A program made the translations under genes and the position numbers. Shown here in pieces: positions 40,263-51,365 of a stretch of 64,000 nt of DNA. The DNA comes from Phoma sp. XZ068 (taxonomy: Eukaryota; Ascomycota; Dothideomycetes; Pleosporales; Didymellaceae): assembly GCA_004835665.1 (NCBI GenBank), contig RBKR01000001.1:2356001-2420000 (forward strand), given 5' to 3'. Under the pieces are notes generated by a model. That model did not search any database. It had not been told where the DNA came from and saw nothing but the letters and a program-made list of their open reading frames with translations. The stretch's first letter is position 1. The number at the start of each line of letters is the position of its first letter.

Positions 40263-42067
40263 CTATATCCATCCCGAAGACTGATTGCCACCACCCGGTG
40301 GCTTCTGAGGGGGTTTTGTTGCGCCAGCAAACATGTCCCACTCTGTGCTCGGCCTTGCAGCATTGTCCTGCTGATAGTATCGCGGTCTCTCGTAGTAGCT
40401 GTTATTGCCGTGATATGTTGTGTCTTGTTGCTCAAAGTTTTGGAACCTTCCTTCTCCATGTCCTAGATGGGCTACGCCGTATTCCTGTCCTGGAGTCGGC
40501 GCTTGCGGAAGGCTGTCTGGGTTTGGAGGACTTCCATAAGCAGTAGCTCCGGGTCCGTACGCGCTGTCGTACGAACTTGGGCCCTGATTCACGTACGGGT
40601 TAGCTTGCGCATCACTCAGAAGTCCTGTAGTATCTGAGTCACCAGACCCTTCGTGCTTCTTCGTAGATAGCGCAATGACAGGCTCGTCGTTGCCTGCAAA
40701 TGTTGGACCATTGTAACTGGTGTTTGTGGCGACTGGCTCAAGCTTCGTCTGATACGACGGATCGTTCGTGCGGTGTCGTGCGCCGTGGAAGAGCCAGCGG
40801 AAACCGCGACCGCAGGCTTTGACGATATCCCAGGGATTCAGAGCATCCAGAAGTGCACGTGCTGGTCCGGTTGCGTACTTGGTGGGTTGTGCCGAGTACC
40901 CGTCAATTGTGGTATCCAGTGGGCTTGCGCGCTTCAGGTCGTAAGGCTTCCATGGGAATGCGAAGAGATGGAGAATTGCAAATATTGCCATTTCGACGCA
41001 GGTAAGCATCGAAGGGATTCCAATACGTAGATCAGGTCCAGCAATCTGATCTGTTGCCTTCAGAGGCCCACCTTCGGCTGTCAACAGCGAGATAATCCAG
41101 CTCTGCCAGAAGCAAAAGAAGATGACAAGCTTGATGCACAGCACCTTCAAGAATGGCCGATGAGGGGCCAAATCGTCCTTCAATTGTATGTAAAATTGCA
41201 CGACGCAATACATGGCAATTGTGACTGAAACGGCTTCGAACCCTGCCACCCAGATGTATGCATAACGAGGGTCCTTGGAGCTCGAGCAATATCGGCCCTG
41301 CGTCTGTGCGACAACAGCGACGATGGTGAAGAATGGTCTAATGAAACAGTACTGGAAGATGCTAATCCAGACGACCTATAGCCCTTGTCAGCTAGCGCTC
41401 GAGTTGGGGCCATGTATACGTACGTTGAACCACGTCAGCCCGCTCCTTGGCTTTCGCAGCCAGCCCTTGTCTTCACCGCCTGAGCACTTTTGCATCCATG
41501 TGATGGGCCAGACCCAGTTCTTCGGCTGCACATTTCTGAAGTACTCCTTCTGTTCGTGAAGATTCGGCGCAATGTAATGGCACATGAGCGTGAAGAAGCT
41601 GGCAATGGCAAAGGCCTCGTAGCAGTCTCGCACAACCTCGAAGTAGATGGCCTTTTTGTAGTAGAGATAGCTGAGGAAGGAGACGACGGCGTAGATTGGG
41701 ATCATGACAAGGATCCGGATGATGCTGTTACTGTCAACTTCTGTGCTACTTTCGAGGGTGTCCAACATACTGCTTCTGCTCATACGGCTTCAAGTAATGC
41801 GTGGCATGCCGTATGATGAGAAAGAAGGCAATGATTACAGCAATTGCGCCAAATGTCGCTGAGAGGATGAGGCCAAAGTGGTGGAAGGTGAGAGCCTTCC
41901 AAAGCGGCTTCTCAATAACTGCCCTTGGTCAATGCCTGCTATCCGCCTATTGCATATATGTGCTCACTCGTCTCATGTTCGTATACATCGCTCTTGCATT
42001 CTGCTCTTTTACTGAGATGCGGCAAAGGGTCGAATGGCCCAGCGCGTGTCCACAAGTGTGCGTCCAT
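40263..42067 (-). CDS. DUF300 membrane protein (organic solute transporter alpha / TMEM184 family)
   Basis: Four exons: 42067-42013, 41918-41771, 41724-41424, 41375-40263 (introns of 94, 46 and 48 nt), 538 aa. About seven membrane segments occupy the first ~320 residues: FHHFGLILSATFGAIAVIIAFF, then KPYEQKHIIRILVMIPIYAVV (the family signature, restored by splicing), the DCYEAFAIASFF helix, FNVVWISIFQYCFIRP, and later helices with FLKVLCIKLVIFFCFWQSW. The C-terminal ~200 residues are hydrophilic, Pro/Gly/Tyr/Gln-rich and probably disordered in the cytosol. Plant and animal relatives transport organic solutes or sit in endosomal and vacuolar membranes; no fungal substrate is established. The first exon is short (18 codons), so the start at 42067 is the least certain part. 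Confidence 0.85.
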
Positions 42068-42962
42068 GGCGCGTCGAGAGAGGACTGAGCATCGGTCGAG
42101 GGCGGAGATTGGGCGGTGCGGATATACGGATGCGCGTGAGAGAGTATTTGATTGCGGCGTGGGCCAGGGTGCTCCTGCTATGTTCGTTTGGGTGTAGGAG
42201 GGGTCAGAGTCGCCATAGGACCAGCATCAAGAGAAAGGGATTGTCGCGCCGGGCGATGGAATCCTTTTGAGCTTTGCGCGCTGGTCAGGAATGAGCGTTT
42301 CAGTGACCCGCAGGGTGACGACGATTCGCGGTAGCGCGCCCTGTGTCCCTGCATGACGGGTGGCGTCACGACGCCGCTCATGCGACCTGAAATTAGCACA
42401 CCTCTTGGCGCCACAATTGGTCGTTCTCGAAATGTTACTGCATGTCACCTACAGCGCTTGTGAGTTTGTTGAAAGGCCGTGCTGCAAGATCGGCAATGAA
42501 CTGAATTGCGTCACGCCGTCAGCACTCAAGCCCCTCGGCGCGGTCTTGGGAAGCTTAGCAGCCGCTGTCACCAACGTCAACACCAAGAACTAAGAGCTTG
42601 TTTCACTTCTTCCCACACGCACTCTCTGGGAATACGAAACTTGACAGGACGCCGGCTCGCCGAGTTCCATACCAGTTTCGGGCTGTGTGTAAAACCGAAG
42701 CTCCTAACACAGCCACAGCTAGCCCCACCTTCGTTGCAGTCAGGTACCAGCATCACCTTACACTTGTATCCGCTAGTCGTGAGAGGGTAATTTTGGAAAT
42801 GAGCAACCACTAGTCTAGAGACTGGAGTAGTAGAGTGGGAGAGAGCAATACAGATCCTCTGAGAGCTAACAATCCGGGATGCGCAGGAATATCACTCCAT
42901 GCAGCTTGAAAAATCAGCGATCTTTTCGTATTATCATCCTTTTCCTCAATTCCTATACTTCC
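42068..42962. other. intergenic, no gene seen
   Basis: About 0.9 kb between two minus-strand genes. The half next to 42067 is the DUF300 promoter. Several open stretches on both strands are shadows of GC-rich sequence; none has a recognisable domain. Confidence 0.45.
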
Positions 42963-44951
42963 TCAACCCCTCCAACTCCCTCCGCCTCTACCTCCCCTCC
43001 ACCCACCCCTCCCTCTAAACCCTCCTCGCCCACCTCGCAGATCATCCGCCCACGGCCCTCTATCCTCGCCTGCCTCAACGATCCTATCATCTTCATCAAA
43101 CGTATACCTATACTTTGCCTCCTTCTGCATACCCCTCCCCTTCCTAACCGCCTCAGGATTCCAGTCCCGACTCGTCTCGCCATCCAACTCCTTTAGTCTC
43201 GTCTCCGAAATCGCGTCCGACACCGGGAGGTAGAAAAGCTGCGGTTTCGCAGTCGTGGAATCGAACAAGTCATGCAGCGTCTTAAACGACGCAGACGAGT
43301 CTTTCTTGAGTTCTTCCGTGGGCGCTGTAGGTAAAGGTGCGACATCGTGTGATGCGCGTCGCTCGTCAATACTCGCCCTTGGTCCTCTGGGCGCGTTCGC
43401 GGGCGCGCTGGATCCGATTTCCTGGTGCACGGCGGTGATGCCGTCGGCGCTTTCGGTGTAGACGACTTCGAATCGTTTTGCGGTGACGGGGCGGCTGGAG
43501 GCTCGCGCTTCTTTCTCCGAGGCGAGGGCGTCTTCTTCGGTTTTTATCCATGCTTCTACAAGATCGTCGGGGACAAAGTCAACCCATAGTTCTTTCCGGT
43601 TGCCTTCGGGTGGCCAGATGGAGCCGTGTAGGCTGGCTCGGACGCGGCTTGCGGCGGTTGTGGATGTGAAGAGGACAAGGGCGTGGGTCTTCATATTGTC
43701 CAAGAACAGTGCTGAGATGATCGCGGGGTCTGGCGAAGATGAAGGTGGTGAAGCGAGAGATGTGAGGTGTGTACGGAGCATTTCAGGGCGAAGCGGGCGC
43801 ATAAAGTTGCGGATGTAGAGCGCGGACGTTACGGGATGGATTGCTGGGATGGTTGGGCGGTCATCGTTGAGAGCGTCTGCCGGTACATCGGACGTGGGCT
43901 GCACAAGGTCTTTGTAGCGGCTTGCGTTCTCCTTCTTCTCACGGTTCGGATCTGAGGGTGACTCTTCTGGTCTTCGTTGCTCCATCACAACATCGTCATC
44001 GTCCTTCAGATGAACCTCAGGGGCCGGCTCTTGACTTGGTCGTGGTTTCTTCGCCAGGACTTCCTTGGTTGTGGGGTCTGGTGAATTGCTTCTCCGCTTC
44101 CTCTTCCTTGTGTCTGCCTCTAACTCCTCGGTGTTGAGTCGCGACGTTTCTGCTGTCGATCTTTCTGGTATAGGCAAAAGCTCCGGCTTCTCTACAGTGT
44201 CTCGCTCGTTGCCTGCGGGCGACGGTGTCTCGACATCCATAGCTTCGTCCTGTGTATCTTGCTGCTCAGATTGCGGTTGCACAAGCCTCAGAGCTTCAGC
44301 AGCCGGCCCCGGAGCTTCTGGGAGCTCCTTTTGTGCTGAGTCGGCGGTCGCGCGCTTGGCTTCCGCCCCGGCCTCCTCATCTATAGGTTCTGTAATGTGC
44401 GGTCCTACTTGATCGTCTCCTGGGGCGGCAGGCGCAGCGCTGAAGACCTGTGTGGGCTGTGGACCTCCTACTTCTTCCTCCATCGTTGTGTCCTCAGCCG
44501 GCTGCTCCATTACTTTCGTGTCGCTCGGTGGAGGTACATCGCTCTCGATATGTGAAATCGTTACTGGTGCGCGATCTGCTGTGGGTGCAGGCACAGGTGT
44601 TGGCCCTGCTTCTGCCTCTACTTCGGCCGCAATTTGCGCTGGTTCTGTGTTTGTGTCAGCAGTCTTGCAGGATTCAATAAAATCATCGCACATACCTCCG
44701 GCTTCCTCAAGTGGAGGCCCCGGTACGTCCGCTTTTTGTGCGCTTTGGTCCTCAGCCTGCTCCGGCTCTTGCGCGCTAGGCGTGGCCTCTTCAGTCGCAT
44801 TGCTTGCTTCGGGAGCTCCAGCGCCAGCACTATCTGTTTCCTCAAGCTTTTCCACAATCTGAGCCTTCCTGGTAAGTCCTGTGCTTGGTATGCCTCGATC
44901 CTTCAGCAGCTGTCGCAACTGCGCGACTGTCTGTTTGTTGTAGTCGGCCAT
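42963..44951 (-). CDS. acinus-like protein: SAP domain, RRM-like and RGG C-terminus
   Basis: Single exon, 662 aa. Residues ~4-38 form a SAP DNA/RNA-binding domain (VAQLRQLLKDRGIPSTGL). A long acidic, Pro/Glu/Ala-rich disordered region follows to ~360 with a basic KRKRRSN patch (nuclear signal). Next is an RRM-like fold (ALYIRNFMRPLRPEMLRTHL, THALVLFTS, KELWVDFVP), then the short RNPS1/SAP18-binding motif of acinus (LHDLFDSTTAKPQLFYLPVS), and finally an RGG/RG box (GRGGWRGGRGGGSW). This order matches animal acinus, a subunit of the ASAP splicing/exon-junction complex. It is likely nuclear. Start is the first ATG. The coding strand over 42961-43040 is purine-rich, giving the opposite strand a long pyrimidine tract. 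Confidence 0.85.
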   Translation of the reverse strand: MADYNKQTVAQLRQLLKDRGIPSTGLTRKAQIVEKLEETDSAGAGAPEASNATEEATPSAQEPEQAEDQSAQKADVPGPPLEEAGGMCDDFIESCKTADTNTEPAQIAAEVEAEAGPTPVPAPTADRAPVTISHIESDVPPPSDTKVMEQPAEDTTMEEEVGGPQPTQVFSAAPAAPGDDQVGPHITEPIDEEAGAEAKRATADSAQKELPEAPGPAAEALRLVQPQSEQQDTQDEAMDVETPSPAGNERDTVEKPELLPIPERSTAETSRLNTEELEADTRKRKRRSNSPDPTTKEVLAKKPRPSQEPAPEVHLKDDDDVVMEQRRPEESPSDPNREKKENASRYKDLVQPTSDVPADALNDDRPTIPAIHPVTSALYIRNFMRPLRPEMLRTHLTSLASPPSSSPDPAIISALFLDNMKTHALVLFTSTTAASRVRASLHGSIWPPEGNRKELWVDFVPDDLVEAWIKTEEDALASEKEARASSRPVTAKRFEVVYTESADGITAVHQEIGSSAPANAPRGPRASIDERRASHDVAPLPTAPTEELKKDSSASFKTLHDLFDSTTAKPQLFYLPVSDAISETRLKELDGETSRDWNPEAVRKGRGMQKEAKYRYTFDEDDRIVEAGEDRGPWADDLRGGRGGFRGRGGWRGGRGGGSWRG

Positions 44952-45553
44952 TGTGCTCCAGTTCGCTCAGTATGTGGGGTGGATGCAATTGCGCGTAATA
45001 TCCAAGGCTTAAAGATGTACAACAGAATCAATGTATGGACGGTGCAAGTTACAAGACGAAAGATGAAGCTAGGTTTGATGCGTGAAACTCGACGTTCGCA
45101 GCTTCCAAAGGACACACGCGACGTAATGACGCTAATCGACTTGGCGTGCATCAGCGTGCGCCACATGAAGATCGCCGTTGGTTGTGGGGCTCAGCCTTGT
45201 CGGCTCGCGTCTCCCTTAGGCCCCTCATGACGAGCATTCCACCGTTGATAGAAAAAGAGCCAGAACTCAAAGTAAACAGCAATAATATTTGCACAATGCC
45301 GCTAACCCAAACACCTTGCTTTTGGCAAGACAAAGCGGACAATACACTTACACAAACCACCCACGCTATCATCATATGTCAACTCCCTCTCTTGTTCTAT
45401 GTTTGGATTCACCAACACACCCGATGCGGCTTGGTCGGTGATATCCGCTATTTGCAATTGTTGGTTGATCACAGCGATCTCGTCCCTGACATACAACAAC
45501 TCGCGTCTAGATGGTATTAGCAAGAGGGCGCGGGAGAACAAGTCTTGAGTGTA
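44952..45553. other. intergenic, no gene seen
   Basis: 602 bases between the acinus-like start and the coronin stop, same strand. Presumably the promoter of the former and the 3' UTR of the latter. Confidence 0.5.
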
Positions 45554-47780
45554 TCAAGACCTAGCCTCCTCGAGCTCGAGCTCCAACTGCCTGATACGCT
45601 CGTCCTTCTCGCGAGCTGAGGGTTCCTGCGCCTGAGCACCTGCCTTGGCCTTCAGCTGGGTGACTTCGCGGATGAGCAGGGCAATCTGATCCGACTGATC
45701 AGCCATGACCTTGTTCTGCTGCTCGAGCTGAGCCTTGATATCACCAAGCGCATCACGCAGCGCTGAAGCAGGTCCTCCAGTGCTCGGTGTGGATGAAGAG
45801 GCAGGTGCCGGGGCTGAGGTAGGTGTGGACTCAGCCGCTGGTGGGGTAGGCTTAGACTGCACTGGAGCAGATGTTGGTGCGGGGGCTGGCTTGGGTTGTT
45901 CGGGCTCCTTAGTGATGACTGGGCCTCTTGTCTTCTCCTCCTGCTTCGCAGCAGTGACGGACGGGCGCTGAACCGGCTTGGCTACCTCCTCGAAACTAGA
46001 CTCGCTCTCCTTGTCCGAATCTCCTTCCTTTTCGGCAAACCTGTCGGCCTGAGAAGACAAAGATGCATTGTCCTTCAACTGCGGTGGGGGGCCGCGGGAT
46101 ACAGGAGCAGGTGTCGGCTCTGGTGCAGGCTTTGGTGCCTCGGCCTTGGTGGGCGATGGCTGAGCGGATGCGGGCTGTGGCGGCTTGTAGTCAGAAGGAA
46201 CCTCCTTGGGTGCCTCGCCGTCATAGATGCTTTCGAGCGAAATCTTGGGCGGCATCGCAGTCTTGCCGCCGAACCACTCGTCGGCAGTAACACCAGCCTT
46301 CAGGCCATTTGTAGGTGGGTAGATGTCACTTTGGAACATCTCGGCACGGCGCGGCACGATGAAAGAGACGGGCTCGATGAAGCTGTCGTTAACAGTCTTG
46401 AAGCAGCGCAAGACTTCGTTCTCGTGAAGGTTAATACCACGCTTGGGCATGAAGGCGACACCTCGTTGTGGGTTAGGTGAAGAGTATTCGGACAAGTACT
46501 CGAACTTGTCGTTCTCGTATTCGTAGTAACGGATGTTGCCATCACTGTGAGTGTCAGTATCCTTTGCCATCAAACAGGGTTTTGTCCGTGCTTACCCCTT
46601 GCCTGCAAGATACAAGCACTGTGTGCCATCGTCCCAGAATGGCATGCAGACACCAGAGATAGAGTCGAGAATCTGGAAGCCGCCAATGGGCTCCTTGGGG
46701 TTGCGGGGGTCCCACAGACCTAATTGACGGTCGCTCATGCGGGAGAAACCAGTGGTTGCAATGCGATCGGTCTCACCCATCCAAACAGCACGGCTGTTCT
46801 TCGCGCCAGGGTGGCCAGGGACCTCCTGGGCAGGCTTCTCCTGACGGACGTCCCATACACGCAGCTTCTTGTCTCTGCAGGTGGTGACTAGCTGTGAGCC
46901 GTCGGCACTCCAGGACAGGGACTGCACAATGTCGTTGTGCTTGAGGGTCAACTTGGCCTGTCCAGCTTCAACATCCCAAAGCTTCACGGTGTAATCACCA
47001 GAAGAACTAGCCAGGACGCTCTCGGCAGCGGGGTTGAACAGGACGTGACCGACTTTCCTGTGCAGAAATTAGCAGCCTGATGTAGCAACCCAGGGGTATA
47101 CGCACCTCATGTGCCCGCTCAACCTGGCTACGGGTGAGACATCGGCGGGCTCCTCGCCATCGCTTTGCAGAGTAAAGTTCTCAGGAACTTGCCATATAAA
47201 GACCTATACACTGTGAGCCCTCCCCTGGATTCAATCGCAGCGCCGTCGTACCTTGCCGTCGTCAGAGGCAGACGAGATCAGGCGATCATTGAAAGGACTC
47301 CTGCGCAGTTGTGAGTGCTATGTCCCTGCTTTCATCTCCAGCATGTATGCGTACCAGTCGGTGTCGAGAACGGCTGCTGTGTGTCCGCGGAAGAGGGGCA
47401 TAAGCTCGGGGGCTCGGCCACGCTCCTCGATAGGGATGACGGCGAAGGCGCCACCGCCGCTTGCCTCCCAGTTGACGGATATGTACTCAGGGTTGGCCTG
47501 TGGGGATATAAGCATTCATGCTGCGTGGTCGCGTGCGAGGCTGTGCTGACCTTGATCAGGTTGGTGTCCCAAGCATTCTTCGAGATGCGGAGGTTGTCGT
47601 AGCATATTTCCTGGCAGGGCTTTAGCTTGGCGTACAATGGTTATGTATAAGCAGTCTATACCTTCTTCGTGCCCTTGCCAAAGACGTGGCCTGGTTGCAA
47701 TTGTCAGTCCCATAAGCATAGCTGAGGCGGTCGCAAGAGCACGCACGGTACTTGGAAGCTCTCACAAAGCGGCCAGCCAT
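45554..47780 (-). CDS. crn1: coronin, actin-binding WD40 protein
   Basis: Eight exons: 47780-47747, 47690-47662, 47610-47551, 47497-47355, 47300-47252, 47203-47106, 47057-46596, 46544-45554 (introns 48-56 nt); 621 aa. The N-terminal signature MAGRFVRASKYRHVFG is diagnostic for coronins. A seven-blade WD40 propeller follows (GHTAAVLDTDW, SGHMRKVGHVLF, VKLWDVE, LRVWDVR, LGLWDPR), then the coronin extension DGNIRYYEYENDKFEYLSEY, and the RAEMFQSDIYPPT block. A ~200-residue Pro/Ala/Lys-rich linker precedes a C-terminal coiled coil (QLEQQNKVMADQSDQIALLIREVTQLKA split over the end), used for oligomerisation. It binds F-actin and regulates Arp2/3 at cortical patches. The first exons are very short, as usual for this gene in ascomycetes. 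Confidence 0.95.
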
Positions 47781-48309
47781 CGTAGCGGTATGTGCCTACG
47801 CTGTTCGATGTGGGTGTAGGAGGAGATGTGTGCGGCCCCTGAAGCAGCAGTCCAGTAGGCGCCGAGTGGTGATGAGAGGGTCGTCTACTGTTCCGCGACG
47901 TTTCAATGCGCTGCTGCACCGCCATCGAGACTTGGCGCGCCCCACTAACCCCATGTCATTTACGGGCCCTAGTGGGTGGTTCAGCCATTCTCCTGCTCTT
48001 CTCCACCGCTCGGCGCTACTGCGAACGCCAGCTCACCCACTCTCTAGCACATCAACATGGGTCTGCATGCTTTGGTTTTGTTGCAGGTTGGGGCGAAGGA
48101 ATGAGAACATCACCTTGCACAATGCACACAGGTGTCAAAACACATCATCCACCAAATGTCAGAATACGAATAAGTGGATCCCCAGCAATGTTCATCAGCA
48201 TCGCATTTGTCCTCAAGATCATCAATGTTTTGAGTATCTAACCAATTTATCTAACAAGTCTATGGGCCAATCGTAAGATTCCGCCTCCCAGACACAACCT
48301 CAGCGTGTC
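47781..48309. other. intergenic, coronin promoter
   Basis: 529 bases upstream of coronin and downstream of a small minus-strand gene. No gene seen. Confidence 0.5.
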
Positions 48310-48840
48310 CTAGCTCTCCACATCGTTCAAACAGCCATTTCGCCCAGTCGTCGCGGCCAGTTCGATAGCCACATTCTTTTCTGGATATACATACCACTTG
48401 TTCCCTGAAAGCACCTCATCAACACCCTTGTTGAACATCTGCGTCTCCTTCACACTCCACCCTAGGAACACGTCTTCGAACACCTTTTGAATACATTTCT
48501 TCAATGCCCAATCGCGCTTACTCATCATGCGTTCCCCAAGTAGCCGTTGTCTGCGTCGTTTTTTCCTATCGCTTGTCTGCCTGTTGGAGAACGTATTGTA
48601 TACTCCATCCCATGTCCGCAGCTGTACGATCATTTGGTCGATGGCGCCAACACATTCTGCTGCAGAGCGTAGTTCTGAAGGGACTGGGCTACAGGAGTCA
48701 ATCAAGTGGTCCAGATAGTCCCATAGGAGAGCAGGGATGCGGCAAAGCAGCTGGGCGATACGTACACCTAGATCAAGTGGTAGTGTGGACTGAGAGCAGA
48801 GGACGTTGATTGCTTCTGCTAGGCAGCTGTCGTCAAGCAT
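48310..48840 (-). CDS. hypothetical protein
   Basis: Single exon, 176 aa, ATG at 48840. I do not recognise a family. The first half is helical and leucine-rich (LGVRIAQLLCRIPALLWDYLDHL); the middle has a strongly basic run RKKRRRQR that could be a nuclear signal; the end is polar. No signal peptide or membrane segment. Support is the length of the open frame and codon use without long low-complexity stretches. It sits between coronin and PEX11 with ~0.5-0.9 kb on each side, so it could be an independent gene or a lineage-specific orphan. Confidence 0.5.
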   Translation of the reverse strand: MLDDSCLAEAINVLCSQSTLPLDLGVRIAQLLCRIPALLWDYLDHLIDSCSPVPSELRSAAECVGAIDQMIVQLRTWDGVYNTFSNRQTSDRKKRRRQRLLGERMMSKRDWALKKCIQKVFEDVFLGWSVKETQMFNKGVDEVLSGNKWYVYPEKNVAIELAATTGRNGCLNDVES

Positions 48841-49780
48841 GGTGGGCAGGGCACGTTGTTGAGGTTACGAAGTTCACATTAAGAATCAAGACAGAGTTAC
48901 GCTAGAGAGGCCCTACCTTTAAACACGAACATTCACTTAATAGGACTTTATGAAAATACAATGTCACAAACCCCACAAATGAACGATCGTATGTGGGGAA
49001 AGGCATCGCCTTTTTCATCCCCCACGACAAATCTATAAGCTCATTCACAGAGGATCATGTATTTACATCAATTTCAGGCACAGCAAAATCTGGACTTGAT
49101 CTGAGTTCAAGATCACGTCAAGTTTAAAGCCTCCATCTGGTCGGGTTAGCGGCTGGGGATTGCTGATGAATTGGGGGAAATACCAAAACAAAAGTCATCG
49201 GGCAGTAACATCGAATATAAGCTTCCATTTGTGGACGAGAGCAGGACTCAAGCTTTCGTGAAGCCCAGAAGAATATCTAGGATGCTCATACGCCTGCTTC
49301 TGAAACGCTATGCTCTGAGGTGGACATCTTGAGCTGAACCAGGTGCATGTAGCATTGTGCATGGGAACTGGGCTATTGGAAACGCGTCTCCATTCTTGTA
49401 ATGAAGTTTTTTGCAATCGCGAACCCTTTCATATGACCCCCAGTCACCTATCGACGCGGTTCTGCGATTCACACATTACTTGTTGTGCTAGCATTAGCCT
49501 GAAGGGGTTCAAACAGAGTTCGATTCAGTATCATTAGCACCGAGGTCTTGGTGGCTATTTTTAGCCAATCAAAAAATGTGCCGATCAAAAATTACGCCAT
49601 CCAACCAATCAAGCTCTGTAAACTTGTGTATTTTCTCGCCGCTCCAGTCCACTGGGGCCGAACCTCGGCTCAGCGGCATTTGCGGAGAAAGCTGCGCTGC
49701 ACTCAATCCCCGCGCATCCGTTATCCTGATTCTGCCAAACCTTCCTGTACTCTCCTGAATTACCTATATCGACCTGCAGC
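48841..49780. promoter_or_regulatory. divergent intergenic region
   Basis: 940 bases between the minus-strand hypothetical gene and plus-strand PEX11; holds both promoters. No gene or repeat recognised. Confidence 0.45.
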
Positions 49781-50835
49781 ATGTCTGAAGAAGAAACCAA
49801 ACCTGGCGCCCCTTCGGCGGAAGTTATCGCGGAGAAGGCCGAACATATTGAAGACGCGGGGCAAGCTGTCGAGAAGAAGCTGGAAGCTATTGAGAAGAAG
49901 TTGGAAATTCCCATCAGAAAAGCTCCGGGTAGTGCACTGAAGCTGCTGAGCGATGTCGATAAGACGATACTGAGGATAAACAAGTATGGATCACCGCGCA
50001 GTAGTGTCCCAGGGTGCATAAGCTAACAACAAGCTCCAGGCTGCTTGCAGCGCCAGGCGGACTTGCCTCGTTCCTCTCGACCTTCAACTACACCCTCTAC
50101 ATCCTCGCATACGCGCAGACAAAATCGTCATCCCTTACCGCACTCCTTCAGAAGTTCCTCTCCCTCATCAGAACTTCCAGCGCCGTCGCAAAGCCTAGCA
50201 CAGCAACCCTGGTCAATGCAGGCGCTATACCACCCATTGCTGCGCTTGCAGTCTTGATCTCAAAAGCGCGCACAACCCTGCGCTTGTTCGGCTGCTTCCC
50301 TCTCTACGCATGGCTGCGCACACTCCTTGCCGGCCCTAAGCCAGGTACAGATATCGTCCTACACCGTATCGCCACCCTGCAAGCAAGCAGCTACTTCGTC
50401 TACCAAGCCCTTGAGAACATTTCTCTCCTCGCCGACTCTGGTGTTGTCGGCCCCTCCGTCATCGCTGCGATCAACCGTGGTGACTCGAAGACTGCGCGTG
50501 TGTACTTGTGGGCATACCGCGCATGGCTTGGAGGTGTTTCGTGCGATTTCCTACGCCTGGCCAGGGAATGGCAGCTTGAAAGCCAGAGGAGGACAACGAG
50601 GGCGAGGATGCAGAGTGAAGGAAAGGCAGTTGCGGAGTACCAGGACGATGAGGACGCGAAGTTTGATAAGAGGTGGTGGACTGATGCTATGATCGCAAGT
50701 GCATGGTTCCCTATGGCGCTGCACTTTAGCAGCTCAACCGGCGGAATTCCTGGGTGGAACCTGGGTTGGATGGGACTGTGTGGTTTGGTCGCCGGAAGCA
50801 CGAGGGTGACACAGCTCTGGGCGAGCACGGCATAA
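49781..50835 (+). CDS. peroxisomal membrane protein PEX11 family (PEX11C-like)
   Basis: Exons 49781-49983 and 50040-50835 (intron 49984-50039, 56 nt), 332 aa. PEX11 proteins bend and divide the peroxisomal membrane. An acidic/basic N-terminal ~50 residues with heptad-like EKKLEAIEKKLEI precede the PEX11 domain: LSDVDKTILRINKLLAAPGG (joined by splicing), then ARTTLRLFGCFPLYAWLRTLL, a hallmark helix, then YFVYQALENISLLAD, and C-terminal membrane-contacting helices ending GLVAGSTRVTQLW. The N-terminal extension and length fit the fungal PEX11C group. Start is the first ATG. The protein is conserved and need not be related to the peroxisome-tagged enzymes 15-30 kb away. Confidence 0.85.
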
Positions 50836-51365
50836 CCGTTGACCGATCTTGTTATTATACTTCCGTGGGCCGTGTTTGGGATAGACTGGATGTCAAGCTG
50901 AATGAGCCGGACTGCTTATATGTACCTATATCTATTGTCGGGTTTGGCACGCGTGTATGAGCAATAAGTCAATCATCAAGACAATTCCGGTCCAAAGCTG
51001 AGCGACTATTAATAGGACTGCTAAAATACTAGCAAGAGGCAACAGTATCCTCAGATCTGGCTATCGACAGCTTTGAAGTGGTGGACCACAAGCATTCGAT
51101 TTGACCAACATGCTAGCCGTACATGGCAAGTCCAGCCGGCGTCTGATAAGTGGGGAAGCCTCAACTTGACTACGCCGACTACACCGCACTCCGAACAAGT
51201 CTCTTACATTCTCAAAGTGCGTTACCGGAGGCCGAGTATTGAACATGTACACGCCGTAGACGACGGGAATACAAATTGAAGCACGTTCACCACTGACGAT
51301 CAAGTTACCATCCGATTACTAAACGAATCATTGCGAGGCTTATCAGATCGAGTTCACAACTTTTC
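50836..51365. other. intergenic, no gene seen
   Basis: 530 bases between PEX11 and the amidase, same strand; amidase promoter expected in the right half. Confidence 0.5.

Noticed and set aside
42953..45230. Several plus-strand ORFs opposite the acinus-like gene
   Set aside because: Ser/Leu/Val-rich shadows of a Glu/Pro/Ala-rich coding sequence; no independent evidence.
49781..50835. PEX11 as a member of the peroxisomal catabolic system
   Set aside because: PEX11 is a conserved housekeeping gene 16 kb beyond the last tagged enzyme, with unrelated genes between; linkage is probably coincidental.
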